Shown: positions 12,137 to 25,598 of the stretch, one piece after another
How positions within the stretch are numbered: position 1 is the stretch's first letter
How the letters are laid out: every line of letters begins with the position of its first letter
Source: Romanomermis culicivorax
Lineage: Eukaryota; Nematoda; Enoplea; Mermithida; Mermithidae
Assembly (NCBI GenBank): GCA_963922205.1
Contig: CAWUHX010000079.1
Span: 186,001 to 250,000 of the forward strand
Direction of reading: 5' to 3'
DNA length: 64,000 bases
Made by a program: the position numbers and the translations under genes
Notes under the pieces: generated by a model
Seen by the model: the letters and a program-made list of their open reading frames with translations, nothing else
The model's database searches: none
Told to the model about the DNA's origin: nothing

Positions 12137-12318
12137 AAAGTGGGGTGACTTTGATCAGAGTATGGCATTTGATAACTATTTGAGATCAGCAGGGCATTTT
12201 TATTGCGTAGACAATCCCTGCTGTGTGGTTGTCTACACAGCATAAATGACCCGCTGATCTCAAATAGTTATTTATCAAATGCCATGCTCTGATCAAAGTC
12301 GCCCCACTTTACCTTACC
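12137..12318. repeat. Near-perfect foldback (hairpin) element fragment
   Basis: The sequence runs agtggggtgactttgatca to a centre near 12229 and back as tgatcaaagtcgccccactt. The other tip of the element is left of the hAT insertion at about 10637-10650 (aaggtaaaatggg). A shorter related piece lies at about 10367-10480. The arms are diverged but almost the whole segment can pair. It lies inside a split CATACCTGTA-type MITE whose right end is at 12424. Confidence 0.7.
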
Positions 12319-13126
12319 CAACCCCCCCCCCAGTTTGGAGAAAATAAAAAAAATTTGCAAAAAGTGTATGTTTTTTGGTCTTTTTTCGACCCCCCCCCAA
12401 CTGGTCGGAGGTCTTACAGGTATGAAGCTCCTGAGCCTAAGGAAAATTTTAAAGGAAAAATAAATGTCTACTAGTCACAAAAATCCATGTTCAAAATTAA
12501 TAAACAACACAACTCATAACAATAATTAGCCTGAAGGCCGGGAATCGACTTATAAAATTTAGCCGTTTGCTGCAACGATACTAATACACTGTCCGCAGAG
12601 ATCTGGTTCGCGCCCGGGTCTACGAGTAATCAATATCATAAAATTGACTCGGCGCGGAGCATTGAAAATTTTTTGAATTTTCAGCCCCTAAAACGTTCAA
12701 AAATGAAAGAAATTTCATGTTTGATCAGCCGAAAATTTTGTTTCAATTGGCACAAACGCTCAAAATTTTTTGTGCCATTCCGGAATTTTTTGTGCCAAAA
12801 AACCATGTTTTAGCACAAAAAAACGCTGTCGAAGACGCAGACGCCGATTTTTTCGTTAAAACTACAGTAATAGCATACATTTGTACACCTTCAAATTCAC
12901 GCCCAAGTACAACTATATAAAAGTGGACTTGCGAGCCGAATTCTATTATCATTAAACGTCAATGCCACCCAGCCAAGAGAATTTTTTGAAAACGCCAATA
13001 AGACTATAAAGTTCACTACACTACTCCACCAATAAAACAGGAAAGAAATGCATAACAGAAACGCTAATTTAACAATTTCACGTTGTAATAACAAAAAGCA
13101 GTGCAAAATTTGGTGTTCTTAATGTA

Positions 13127-16100
13127 TTAATGATGCTCGTAGTTCCAACGCTTCCAATTTTCGTGCAAAAATATGTTTTTCTCCTTCGGCGTTATGAACT
13201 TGTAGGTCATGTAGGCACTAGAAAGTGCCATGTAAAGCATGACGTAGATAATTATCCGATAAAGTACACTATCTTTCTCTGTACGAAGATAGCTCGGCAT
13301 ACCATTGTCCGCCTGCGAAAAAAATGATTACGCAGATCAGACAACAACATAGGGAGTACGCGGGTTATTAATCCTACCAGAAGTTTTATAGAACATTTAC
13401 TACTCTGAGAAACATAGCCCACTATGGTCTATTTTCTCAAATGAGCGGTGGAAAAAAATGTTCATTCCATTAAAGCCGGTCAAATTTCATAAAAATGGTG
13501 TGGAAAATGTTGAAAGTGCATGCAGTGTACTTGAAGCAATAGTCTACAAAAAAGCGTATTCGGTGAAAGAAATTCAGAAAGAGCAAAAACATTACGAAAG
13601 TGAACAACATTATTCCTTTAGTTTTGAATCCGGGCTGCCTATTTTCAGCTTGAGATGTGCATATTTTTTGCTGCTTTGTAAGAATTTATGAAGAGCGGCT
13701 GATTTCAATAGTCTGTTTTTTATAAGATGCTTCCAAATAGAAAAGTGACACAAATCAGTACTGTCGTCAAACTCGTTTACATAGGGCTCATATTGTAAAA
13801 TTTTTCACTCGAAAAATTGTTAAAAGTTAGCTCAGTATGCTCAGAAATTTCCAGATCTATATGATATACCACTTGCTTTCCACTTTTATTATTTAGAAGC
13901 ATTTCAATTCAAGAAAAACAGACTGTAGGTATCTATTTAGTTTTCTAGCTAGTTGATGACACTAAAGAAGACCCCAGGTAAATGATAATACATGCTTAGC
14001 AGCTATAGTGCGTTCAGACCTCCCCCTTATGACATGCTGACGAGCAAAAAAGTCACACGGTACTATCCTCCAAAAATCATGGATTTACCCTCTATCAAAA
14101 TTACTTACCTTGTGGATGTATGATGCAGATGGAAAAATAAAATCAGTAATAACCAGAAACAAACAGCACAAAAAGTGTAAAGAAATTGAATAATCAAAAA
14201 TAACATAAGAAAAAAATAAAAAAGCAATTATTATTTCATAGTTCTATGATTTGGTGTAAAAGGACTGAAGTTTGCTAGCATGCATAGCTAACCTCCAATA
14301 TTTTTGGGGGCAAAAATTCTACAGTGAAAACTTAGTTTAAACGATTTTTCTGACAGAACTAATTTTAAACGCTTTTAAATGGAGGAGCGTTTACATATTA
14401 TGAAGTGGAATTCAGAAAAAATCGTGAGATTACACTACTTTATCTCTTGAACAAATCACGAAATTAATGACCTATTCTGAAATTTCTTGATAGATAGCGG
14501 TCATCAATATATGTTTAACTTTGATCGTTTGATATTTTAAACAATGAAGGTCGTATGTACGAAGCCCAGTCAAACTCGAGATTTTTATTTTTCAGGATCG
14601 AGTCGAGTAATACTTTCTAGCGCGAACATACAAACATAAATAAATAAACCACTTGTTGAAATTTATTAGAAATTATTACCGAAAGGAATAGCTGTGTAAT
14701 ACCACCTAACCACGAAAGCAGGTGAAAAAGTCAGCAGATGACGTTGGCACACATTTTCGATTTTCGGGTATTGTCGAACCTGCAACTAAATGCTTCATGA
14801 AAATGAGAATTGTACCGCTGCGGCTTATAAGCTTCAGATTTCTTTCCTCAACTAGTACATTTACAGTACTTTCTTATGTTAAAGTATCCTAAAAAAATCA
14901 GCATTAAATGCTGAGCAACATTTTCACGGCAAATCACAATTTTTACGGTGAAAAGCGTTTCATGTAAAATCATGAACATTAATTAACACGAATATGATTG
15001 CTACTAAGTCTTGACAATTTCCAACTTTTTATCTCGTTTCAAATTGAGCTCTCAATTAATAACAATTAAATCGGCCGTTTTTCATAATAGGTTCAAGCGA
15101 TATCCTTATGAATAATCACAATAAGTGAGTCACTAATTTTATTTTGAAGTTTTCTTTGTTCAGTCTGAAAACGTCGAACATATGAACTTCAAACATATGA
15201 CACAAAAATAATTTGTAAATCGATTAATTCGGAACCGCTGAGAAATTTGGAGCTTTATCACGCATTTGTCTGGAAAACGAGAAACTCCGTGACTAGTGTC
15301 ATTTGATCCGGCACATGCAGCCATGAACTGTCTAATTGTTACAGTAGAGTACAGAACTTCACATCCTTGCTGTATATACTACAAAAAAACGAGTAGGTGA
15401 ACAAATTCAAACGGTATAAGTTATTTCAGATGTGGCACAATGATCGTAACGTTTATCCAAAAATTAGCGTGAAATTGTTTAAGAGTTTTGTAAGATTATA
15501 ATTGTTTCATTATTGTCCTCAATTTCGGTGTTTTCATTTGGCGTTCATTTAGAGTTTACCTGGCACAACTTTACCTGTTTACCTGGCAAAACTTATTGAG
15601 TGAGATGAGCTTATTGTGATGAATAGTTTTGAAGTTTTATGTTGATAGATATCGAGAAACAGTAAAAATTGCTGTTCAGGATTCCAAGTATTTGTTTTAA
15701 TTCTAACCGGTAACTGAAAACAAATGATTCTTCAATAGATTCAAAGAAAGAGTTATCAGAGCGAATATATCACGTATATGAGATTAAACGAAGAAAATGA
15801 ATATCTAGAAAGGCAGAAAAACATCCTCATTTTTGTATGCATGTTCTAGTATACTTAGGGGCTAGCAGGATTAGAACCTCGGGTTGAGGTAACCTGAAGT
15901 TACTGCTGACCTGCTTTCGTGCATACGGATTAGATTCAACTCGAGATTTAAGTGACACTTTAGCTCAACATGGATAAGGCCCTAAACCTTACTTGAAACC
16001 AATACTGTAGCACCTTCATGCGATATTTCTTGTCAATCTTGTGCTCCCGGAGTAACCCGTTTTTCGGATTGATGTAATTACTTTCGACGAGCCATTTCAT

Positions 16101-19100
16101 CACTTCCGGCCCTTTTTCTTCTTCCCACAAGCCTCGGTAAGGGTAAGGGTATTTTCGACCGTTCCATTCGACGAATGTTCTGGGCGTCGGCGGTACCGCT
16201 TCCACAGGAATATTGGTTTGCTGTTCTTTGGCGCCTAAGAAAATAGTTCCAAATATTAGGAATGCTTTCGCCTCGTTCCGTAGGGATGAATCTACAGCTA
16301 TTTGCATTTGAATTACATCTTCATGGCAATATGCGATGACGAACAGAGTTTTCGTGAAAAATCATTAATTAGATGCGATTTCTAATGCACATAAATGAAA
16401 ATGAAAACAGATTCAACATATCAACCATCTATTCCCTCTTACTAGCGAGTGGGAAAATCAAGAAGCTATGATAGAAATGAACTGATTTTTGACTAAAAAA
16501 CTTCAAAAATCGGGCAACCAACGGAAAAATTTGATATTTCAACCAGCAAACAAACCAATGCCTAAATTGCTCAATTAAGATCGTTTAACAATAATAATAA
16601 TAATAATCATAATCACAATAATAATGATAACAATTAATAATGATAATAATAATAATAATAAGATTTAATAGTGTTTCGCAAACGGACACTATTAAACTAC
16701 AAAAAACTTTTCATGACTTCTGTTACCTATAACATGTGAGAGGGAATGAATAGCTGATTTTAATGTCTGTTTTGTAACGTTTAGCTACGGTCGATTTCGC
16801 TTAACAAGTTTTTTCAAGCATCAAATGACTTTTCGAACTAACGTAAAACTTATGTTTACTTGGGATACTGCAAAATATCAGGGTTATTTCTTATTTTTTA
16901 TATTTTTAAACGGGATGAACTTCAACCAAGCTATTTTCTGGCGGAAAATAATATGAAGTGATTCCGAAGACAAAAACTTCCCGTTATTTTCGTAGAACAC
17001 CGAAAAATTTTCAACGCATCCATACGAAGAAAACTCTCTCCCCAATACTTCCTGAGACCATAGGGCTCTAAACTTGAATCCATTTTGATAACTGACAGCA
17101 TGAAAACGGAGCAAAATCAGATTTCCATTACCAAGAAAGTCTAAACCTCTAGAAAGGTACAGAGGTTCAGAAGCGAAGTTGCATCAACGACTTTTATACT
17201 CCATTCCTTTTCAAATGAGCTTCTGAATACAAGTCAACATTTTCTTCTATCAATTTGCAGTTCTGACTGCTACAGTCAATCTGATGAAAAAAGCGGCCAC
17301 CAACACAGGTTGTTTTGAACATCTTGTTTTTTTTCCGAGTGTCATCTGGAAAAAAGACTATAGGAGTGGTTCAGAGACGGCTCTAGCGGTTGAGTGGCGG
17401 GTTCTACCAGTTGAGATGTATACAGGGTGTCAGAAAAACCAATTGATTTCTGTCTATCAAGCTATAAGAGACTATTTACCCCTTTATTCGAAAGCCTGTC
17501 CAGAATATTAAATTACGCATACGGTAAACATGCAGGTGTGTACGCCATGCTGCATCCCAAAAATCAATTGATTGAGGAACAAACGAAACAGGTCACTGGG
17601 CAAGATTTGGAGAAAAATTGGTGCAACATTTAAAGAAAAACATGACTGTTTTCGCAAATCAAATTAGCTCCGTAACAGGGTTTTTATTGACACGAGTCCC
17701 ATTAGCACGGCCGCTAGCTTTCCTTAATTTGTATTACTTTTCCTTAGCACGACTAAAATTTTCATTAGCATAGGCCCAACTTCATTAGCACCGTGCTAAA
17801 AAAAGAATCATGCTCCATAAGAAAATTTCTTGGAAAATAATTTTGCCATTCTATAGAGCCATGACTTTGATTATGCATGCATTGAGCCAGAGAATATCGG
17901 GTCGGATCGAGTCAGGCAGTAAAAATACCGAGTCAGGTCAGAGACCTCTGACTCAATTCATAGCAAACTGGGTCATGGGTCAAAAAAAGTTATGTTCAGT
18001 CCATGAAGTGTAACACAAGCACATATTCGTCATGTAACATGATTGTTTATTATTGAATTTTTTAGTGCAAATGACCATTGGAAATAAGAAATGACTTATC
18101 TTTTTGCTTTTAAATACCAGTTGCTATTTTGAGAAACGAGGAAAAAAACAAGAGAAAGAGAAATGAGAAATAAAAGAAACATTTCCCTTATTCAAGGAAA
18201 AAACCAAAATCAAATGATCTACGTTCATTGAAAATATATCAGAAAACTTGAAATGATAGCCAAAAATGATATGCCCCACTTGTCTATGGAAAAAATGTTT
18301 TTTGGAATTTCATTTTTTTGCTTGATCTCAAAAAGTACTCATTGAAAACTTTCTCTCAGGTAGAAGACTAATTGTTGTCTCCTTTTTATTAAATACTTGT
18401 AAATTGAAGAATGACCAAAATTGGTACCACATTGTTTACACGAAGGTTTCACTATAGAACTTTTTGGTCCGAATGTTGTTAAAGCTTAGGCGAGTAAGCA
18501 CACGATCCGGCCCTACACGGACCAACAGATACGCGTGAAAATGTGCTTGCTTTATAGATTTATCAATAAATTTGATTTTTAGTTTATATGTTTATAATTT
18601 CTGAGGGTCATATTTCATTCCTTGTAGGAACGCTCAATTCGAAACAGTATTTTATCTCGCACGGTTTTTGGCACCATATCATTGCTTCTAACATGATACT
18701 GTTGAACAATTCTACGTATATTAGGGACATTGAACGATTTTTAAGCATACTTTTTCAGCAGGTGAAGGCTAAAAATTATTCATCATCAGACTGTCCCATG
18801 GAGAGGGGTATGACGTGGATATTACCCCCACATAAAGTCCTAAAACTTAATCACTGAATGCATAATTTTGAGACAAAATGAAATGTTTTGTGGACATTTA
18901 GCTACACTACCCCCGCAAATTTTCAACTTTACCCCTACCTGAAAAATGTGACCTTGGGGACCTCTGTTCCTCACCTATTGTGCCATAATGCATTGAAGGA
19001 AAAAATCATATTGTCATTACATTCTACGTTTTCGTAATCACAAATAACCAAAAATGACCTAAGATTAACACTTTCTCAGTAAATAATCACATACCAGGCT

Positions 19101-20030
19101 GATTAATGCAAGAGTTGCTATTGAAAATATATTATCGATCATGACTCGCCCAAAAAATCATACGCCGATATTAAAAAAAAATTAATTATCAGCAACTACA
19201 TCGATCATTCACTACTCCCCCCATTGGCTACCTTCAGTGAAAAACAGCGGAGAAAATTTTATTTTTTGAAATACATGTAATAATGACTGAATTTGAATCT
19301 CGAATGTAGAATAAGATTTTTTTTTCTTTTAACAGTGAAAATGATCAACTGAATTCTTCGACCCGTGACCCGTAATGCACAGAGATATTCTTGATAACGG
19401 TTCGGGTCGGACGAAGAGTCCTATTCCCCTTTCAGGTCGGGTAGGGTCAGAAAATATCAGGTAGTATCGGGTAGCATACCGGGTCAAAAAGTCCTATACG
19501 TCCTTAACTTTAATCAGGCTAAAGAAAGCCAGGGTTTGGATTTTTTGGATTTTGGTGTAACCGAAAACTTTCTAGAAGTCCTCGGTGTACCGGTCTTAGA
19601 GGCAACTCCTGAACCCATTTCGTTGTTTAGAGGTGTTTGGTGCAACCAGGTTCAAGTCTGGAATAGGCGAATATTATATGTTTAACACATTTATGCAAAT
19701 TTTAGTCCAAACAAAGCACAAAATGTGGAATTAGTGCTCTTTCAGAATTTACACCTGAGATTATTATTTTCCTAAATTCCTACGATAGTACCTACCCAAC
19801 ATGATATAATAACGTTGATGCGGTTCGTCGAATTTCACTAAATTCGTTCCATAATAGTGTTTTCCGTCCGGATCTAAATCGTCTTTACCGTGTGTCGCCG
19901 GTGATTTGTCATTTTGACGATGATGATGGTCGGCTACGCCGGCCGCAGAAAATAATCGTGACGACAATCGATTCAGGCTATAAATTGATCGACAGGTTAT
20001 AAGCGCGGATAGATTTAAATGTTCAAGCAT
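13127..20030 (-). CDS. COX7A-like mitochondrial protein with long N-terminal region, three exons
   Basis: Exons on the minus strand: 20030-19796 (donor GTAGGT), 16234-15993 (acceptor CTTAG, donor GTAAGG) and 13312-13127 (acceptor CGCAG, stop TAA at 13127-13129). Phases agree at both junctions and the total is 220 residues. The N-terminus is basic and serine/leucine rich (LNRLSSRLFSAAG), fitting a mitochondrial import signal. The last exon, joined to QYWFQ, gives the cytochrome c oxidase subunit 7A pattern: FQ-DNG-P-x-L, then D-x2-LYR and one membrane span (about VLYRIIIYVMLYMALSSAYM). Usual COX7A precursors are about 80-115 residues, so the first two exons add roughly 140 residues (WNGRKYPYPYRGLWEEEKGPE) that I do not recognise. 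The role, complex IV assembly or supercomplex association, is inferred from the C-terminus alone. Confidence 0.65.
13313..15992. other. Intron of the COX7A-like gene; no further gene seen
   Basis: AT-rich intron sequence with a few short frames that lack recognisable motifs, and no clear element ends. Confidence 0.4.
16588..16663. repeat. AAT/ATA microsatellite
   Basis: Imperfect run of aat/ata triplets with interspersed tca and tga units, typical of slippage in an AT-rich intron. Confidence 0.85.
17676..17804. mobile_element. hAT-like MITE remnant with TTAGCAC subterminal repeats
   Basis: Begins CAGGGTTTTTATTGACACGA and ends with ccgtgctaaaaaaag. In between cattagcac, ccttagcac, cattagcat and cattagcaccgtgctaa recur. 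The same words occur at 52076-52556, including gacacgagtcccat against ggcacgagtcccat. The right CCCTG terminus is lost and no duplication is readable. Confidence 0.55.
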
Positions 20031-20910
20031 CTGGAAAAATAGAATAAAAAAACTGCAGTTTTTATTGCCCCATTGTTCTTTAATTACTCACCCTACTCCC
20101 TTCAGTAACTCCTTATATGTGGTTATTTTTACTCGATGATCTTTCTCAGCCAAAAATTAAGATACCTACAAGGCATTTCTGACTTGACTTTTTCTTGAAG
20201 AAAAAATCCGAAGTTTGAACATTTCCTCATTTCACGGCATACAAGTCCCAAAAGAAACGAAACTTCTGCAAGGGTCAGCCATGTTGCTAACCCAGGTCAG
20301 GATCCATTTCAAACCCCCCAAGAACATGTTATCTATCGTTTCGGGAAATTTTTTAGTCGGATATATTTCGATGTAGAAACGTCGTCTCTCATATCAGCGA
20401 GCTTTATCGAACATGATTTTTCGGTTTGTAGCCACATGCGCCGATTTCATTAGCGCTTTCCCACTTGGGTCCTGGCCAATTGCGTCATTGTTATATGCGC
20501 ACTGCATTTGCACCATGTGTATAATGCGCCAGCTGCATTTGCGCTTTTTGGAAATGCGCTGCCTTTGAGCTCAACTTCATAAAAAATGATGCGCCTGTAA
20601 ATACGTAAAAAGGTGACAATGGGCAGAAATTTACAAAATTTCTCTGCGGCGTCTCCATTTCTTCAGACTTCTACTTTGTTCGTCATGTTTAATTTTCGTT
20701 ATTTTCCTAGCTATTTTTCATTATATCTTTTCATGATCTTGTGCCTTTGTAACTTCGGAAACAGGGCACGAGGGCAGTAAACAGTTTTTCTAAATTTTAA
20801 TTCATTTAAAGAGTCAAAATGATAAAATCTGGAAATTCTTGTAATAATGATTTTTGAAGTGATAGTGAACAAAGTAATATTTCAATGAGAGCAGTCTTTC
20901 TTTACACAGC

Positions 20911-20993
20911 TCAATTTTTTCGTTTCTCCAAATACGGCGGCTGATCGATAAATGAAGCCACCAAAGCCGCAAGCAGGTCCAACTTTTTGCATC
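20911..20993 (-). CDS. Possible orphan terminal exon (26 residues)
   Basis: After a good acceptor (GTTTCAG) an open stretch encodes CKKLDLLAALVASFIDQPPY and six more residues before TGA at 20911-20913. Composition looks protein-like, but the parent gene is unknown. It lies between two minus-strand genes and does not join in phase to an obvious donor of the coiled-coil gene. Confidence 0.3.
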
Positions 20994-21782
20994 CTGAAAC
21001 ATTCAATGAAAAAGATTACAAGAAGTAGATTATCACCCGCTTTTTAAGTTATGCGTACTGTTTTACAAATTACAGAATGACGATGATTTACAATTCAGTG
21101 GCTTTGTGACAAGTTTGTCTGTATGACTGTCACATAATTTACAATACTCCAGGTTTTTGCCTAGCTTGGGTGGTCTTCATTACTGCATTATGTGTAGGTA
21201 CTAAGCATGTATTCCATTTCGTACGCCGTTTTCATAGCACAATAGGCATCATGACGCAAATGAAAAGTGGCGCAATTCCCAATTGCGCAGTTGGATCGGC
21301 GCAATATGCAAAAGCACAAATGAAAACGGCGCAATACCCCGATTTTTCATTTATTTCCTACAGAAACTCTCTGGCATAATTAATAACTGTTGGTTGCCGT
21401 GAGGAATCCAATGCACTAAAACATACATGATTTCAGAATTCGTTTTTAGAGATCATCCCGAGTGAGAAAAGAGTGTCATTTCGTTTCAACTTTATCATTG
21501 AATCATTGCCGAAAACCTAAATATCATTGCCGAAAAACGACTGCGCACTCAAGAGTCAATATCCCAGCAAAAATTCATTCCAAAATAACGTGCGTAATAA
21601 CTAGCAGTTCATCATATGAAACACAAATTTAACAGTTTTACATATACATAATATCAAAAAATACAAAAAACGAAAACTACGGAGAATGTAACATAAAAAG
21701 TTGACTTATTCGAGCTTTCGAATCTGATAACATTGCTAAACATGGATCATAAATATTTATAAATTTTAAAAGATTAAAAACT

Positions 21783-24241
21783 TCAAGTCAACATCGATTG
21801 AACGCTGGTCGCCAAATTGGATAATAAAGTTTGTAAAAGTTCGTTTTTGGCTTTCGATTCTTGTAATTCCTGTTCAACTTGATTTGCTTTCGACAATTGC
21901 ACGGTCAAAATATTTTCCCTTTCTTTCAATTGATCGGTTAAAATGGTCAATCGATCGCATTGCATTTTATAGACTTCCAAAGATTCGCTTTTAGACCGAT
22001 ATTCGCTATGAATTTCTGACATTTCTTCGCACGTATGCTGAGAAGCAAAACATAATTTTTGATTTTTAAACAACACAATATCTACATAATGTCCAGCAGT
22101 TTTCCAGAGCAAAATTCATACTTTTTAATTTTTTTTTCATTAATTTTGAGATAGGCCTTTTAGTAACATGGAATAATGAAAAAAAAGTATTTCTATAGGA
22201 GTAAAAATTAGTCTTGTCATTCTACAGTGCTGCTATTAAATCTAAGAAATGAACCAAAATGTTTGATTAAGTCAGCTTCGCTGTTTAATGTAAAAGATTT
22301 TCCTCATATAGAAAGAGACATAAAAAGCTGTATTTCTGGCTTGAAAATTTGGCATTTACTTTACGAAAAATATCGTACTTTATTTTCGCTGGCTAGTATG
22401 AATTTTCTAAAATCGCGTCGCACTTCAATCATGTATTTTAGAAATTTGAATCCAAAATTATTATTGACAGTGAAGAATAAGATCTTAATAAAAAATAGCG
22501 TTTTTCTAATGAGTATAACAAATTATTTTTATTAGATTGTAATCTTGAGTAAAATGTTTCTGCAAGCTGAAAAATATTTCAACCTTGAAGTACAAGGTAT
22601 TAGTTACATATATGTAATAAGAGCTAAAAAACTAAATGCAAAAAAATTTTAAAAATGCAGCAGCTTGTATTTTACAAGCCAATTTTTCTACAAAAAATAT
22701 ATGCATGTACTACTTTCCTTTAAAGAAGAAACTGTCGAAATAACTAACTCAAGATAAAACAGCAAAGTTTCCTAAAACTTAGTCGATCAATTAACTGCCA
22801 AAAGAAATGTAGTCTATAGTATAATTTTAGTCATCACGATATATGCATATAAAAGATTCCGATCGAAGGAATGAGAAAAATATTCAAAACGGGTAATTGC
22901 GTAAAATGTCAAACGATACCTGCAAAAATCGGGTAACTGCTTCAGAAACCAGAATGAAATTCCATGACTTTTCCAGGTTCTGTGAACAGTCTGTATCTGA
23001 ATGTTAGGAGAATAATCACCTGATACTGGTCTTTCATTTCTTGGATTTCTTTCTGAAGTCGGCTAATTTGTTCTTCTTTATTAGTAATCAACCAATTCAA
23101 TCGATTTTTCTCTTTGTCGCATAAAGTATGATCGTTAACGAAAGAGGTACCGCGTGAAAGACCCAAACTATTCATTGGCAGTGCTGAAAGTCGACCTGAA
23201 ACGGAAAAAATCGACGGAATTATCATTTGAACTTTAGGATTTCTGAGAAATGAAAATCGACAAAAAGAATTTTCGATTCAGAATCCAATGAAAGTATGTC
23301 AATTTGTTACGTCATAAGTTTCCTTACCTGGTGGCGAATAACAGCCTGACGCTGATAAGTTATTGCCTGGCGTTTTAACTATATCGACGATCATTTCGCA
23401 ATCACTACTACTGCCGGCCGCAGATTGGCCGCCGGCGGACATTGGCGACGATTTAATGACGGCATTTTTCTTTATTTCGTCTTCTAATTTTGCTTTTAGT
23501 TCGACATTTTCACGATTTTTGGAATTCAAATTTTCTTTCAAGCGTTTATTTTCTGTAGACAAAGTTTGCAATTCGATTCTTGATTTTTTGTACTTTTCGG
23601 CCTGGCTGGCTAAGTCGATGACTAATTTATGCCGGACGCTTTCCAGAGCTTTGCAATGAATACAGTTAAGGATACTGAAAAGAACCGTAATAAAAAATAA
23701 AACAATTACTTTCAATTTTCAATTCAATGTATAAAGTTTTTATTTTTCAAAAATTCTAAAACTCAAAATTTTCGATTTTTTTTGTAAACTTATTTGGTGT
23801 ACATAACTCTCAAAAATTCGGTTAATGTTCGGCAAACTTACGCTTCTTTTGCTTCTTGCGCCTTCTTCTGATCCGTTTCTTGAAGTAAAGCTTGATATTT
23901 TCGATCTAAATCTTTATACTTTAAATTTTTTGTCTTCAATTGGTCGCGTGCCAACTTTTGCTGATACAACCACCTTTTTTCAACTTTTTTCCAACACGAA
24001 ACGTAATGATTGAACGAACCGGCCAAAGAAGCCGTATCTTGTATCAATTGCTGACGGTAAAGCGCATACGATCGCCGAACGTTGTTAACCGTGGATTTTT
24101 GTTCTTGCAGTCTTGATTGTAAAAGCGCTAAGGAATCCCCTAAAATCTTTCCATTCTTCCGACGCTCACATTTTAAAACTTGGATCGTTCGATTTTGTCT
24201 GTCAAGTAAGTCGCGAGCTTTTTCAACTTGTCTTTCCATAC
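21783..24241 (-). CDS. Coiled-coil protein, four exons, family not recognised
   Basis: Exons on the minus strand: 24241-23842, 23674-23328, 23195-23020 and 22037-21783. Each junction has GT-AG borders, including a textbook GTAAGT donor at 23841, and phases agree. From the first ATG in the first exon the product is 391 residues; upstream coding exons cannot be excluded because that exon opens after an AG acceptor. It is mostly heptad-rich helix in three stretches (about 1-130, 135-200 and 270-390). A low-complexity Ser/Gly/Ala linker (SPMSAGGQSAAGSSSDCE) and a Pro-Ser segment separate the second and third. There is no signal peptide or membrane span. A structural, centrosomal or cytoskeletal role would fit, but nothing in the sequence identifies it. 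Confidence 0.75.
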
Positions 24242-24310
24242 CTGTCAACTTTAAAAAAGAAAAATCATATTCTTTACAAGGTGTAAATGACTGAAAAGTA
24301 TACTGTGAGC

Positions 24311-25154
24311 CAGGCCTGTATACAAGGGGGTTGAGGGCATACATGCACATAGATGGGGGAGAGCCCGTGGATTATCCCCGGACTGGGCCTTAGGCCAGGG
24401 ATTAACTGTCAGTCAATTTTGGCCAACCAGTCTTCAGCTGTACAATCAGTGGTTGCATACATGCACACGGTTAGGGGTCCCAGGGTATAGAAAATGACCA
24501 AAATTGGTCCCTTAGTAATTTTTTTTCCATACATCAGGTTCAGGTATATAAGTTTTTTACTTTAAAATGAAATTTTATTGCCTTTTGTATAAATAATTAC
24601 TCAACAAAGTTGTTTGGTGACATTAATCATAAACTGTGTTTTAAATTGATCTTTTTTGTAACCTAATTTTTTCAGAATGTTTGTTGCATTTTACTTTGCC
24701 AAATTTTGGGCCTATAGTAAATTTTTGCCAAATTTTTGGCCTATAGTAAACTTTTGCCAAATTTTTTAGGGTAGGGTAAATCCATACCCTGTGTGCATGT
24801 ATGAGTGGTTTCTTTGCTCCATTATCGACAAATCGATATTCACAATGAACATTAAAAGTATCAGTCAGTAGAAATAACTGAATATCATGTTGGTATCCTA
24901 AATAGACTGTACTTTTATAAAATTAGGAAACAAATTTGCTACCCAACGATGTTGGGATTTATCCCCGGCCTGAAACTGGTAACATGCACATGTATGGTTG
25001 ACGGGCCATGGCCCCCCAAATGTTTCATGTGTTAAAAAAAAGGCAAAGATACCTTTGGTTTTTTTCTTCAAGAAAAAGTCAGAAATGCCCATTTTACAGT
25101 AAATTAAGTGAAAAAAATGTGTGCCCCTCGAAAAAATTCCTGGCTACAGGCCTG
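24311..25154. mobile_element. hAT-type element, CAGGCCTGTA ends, interrupted
   Basis: Ends CAGGCCTGTATACAAGGGGG and TACAGGCCTG. Flanks CTGTGAGC (24303-24310) and CTGAGAGC (25155-25162) match at seven of eight positions. The MITE 24456-24803 is inserted in it. No coding capacity. It lies just upstream of the first recognised exon of the coiled-coil gene. Confidence 0.75.
24456..24803. mobile_element. Deletion-derivative MITE of the 7-kb hAT element
   Basis: 348 bp with ends CATACATGCACACGG and GTGTGCATGTATG. Its left end matches the right end of the 7-kb element at 29167-36185 (ggtcccagggta, atgaccaaaattgg). Its right end matches the left end of that element (agggtagggtaaatccatac, ggcctatagtaaa). 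It is therefore an internally deleted copy in inverted orientation. Flanks AGTGGTTG (24448-24455) and AGTGGTTT (24804-24811) form the 8-bp duplication. Confidence 0.9.
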
Positions 25155-25598
25155 CTGAGAGCGATATATTTATAGCGAAATAATTTTCCGAAGTAATCTG
25201 GATTTATTATCGAAAAATCCGAACGATAATTTCATATTACGTTTTATTGAACTTATTACAGATTAGCAGTGTTTTTTGATTTAAAAACGTAATGTGCATT
25301 ACGGCCCAACTTTCATAACCTACTAATCTACTTATAAAACGTATATACCAGAGGATGCACTTCCTCGGCCTTGTACGTCGAAATGTTTTTTCGCATTTGT
25401 GGAAAGAGTCCGAATTTTGTTTCACATAATATGCAAAAAAAGGTGACATAGAGGACATGATAGAAAATCGCAGCTTTTCCGCCAAATAGATGATTCCGGC
25501 GAATTTTTTGGCGAAGCGAGATTCGAAATCAAAAGGTGCATTTAAGAAGGTCAAAACCTCAAAATTTTTCAGCGCTTCCCACCGATTTTGATTATGGA

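Larger units (their letters stand above)
16235..19795. other. Long intron of the COX7A-like gene
   Basis: Holds an AAT-type microsatellite at about 16588-16663 and a CAGGG-ended element remnant at about 17676-17804. A 76-residue minus-strand frame at 16884-17114 has even amino-acid composition but no family I know. Nothing else is supported. Confidence 0.45.

Noticed and set aside
16884-17114. 76-residue minus-strand frame in the COX7A-like intron
   Set aside because: Reasonable composition but no motif, splice partner or repeat match; not enough to call a gene.
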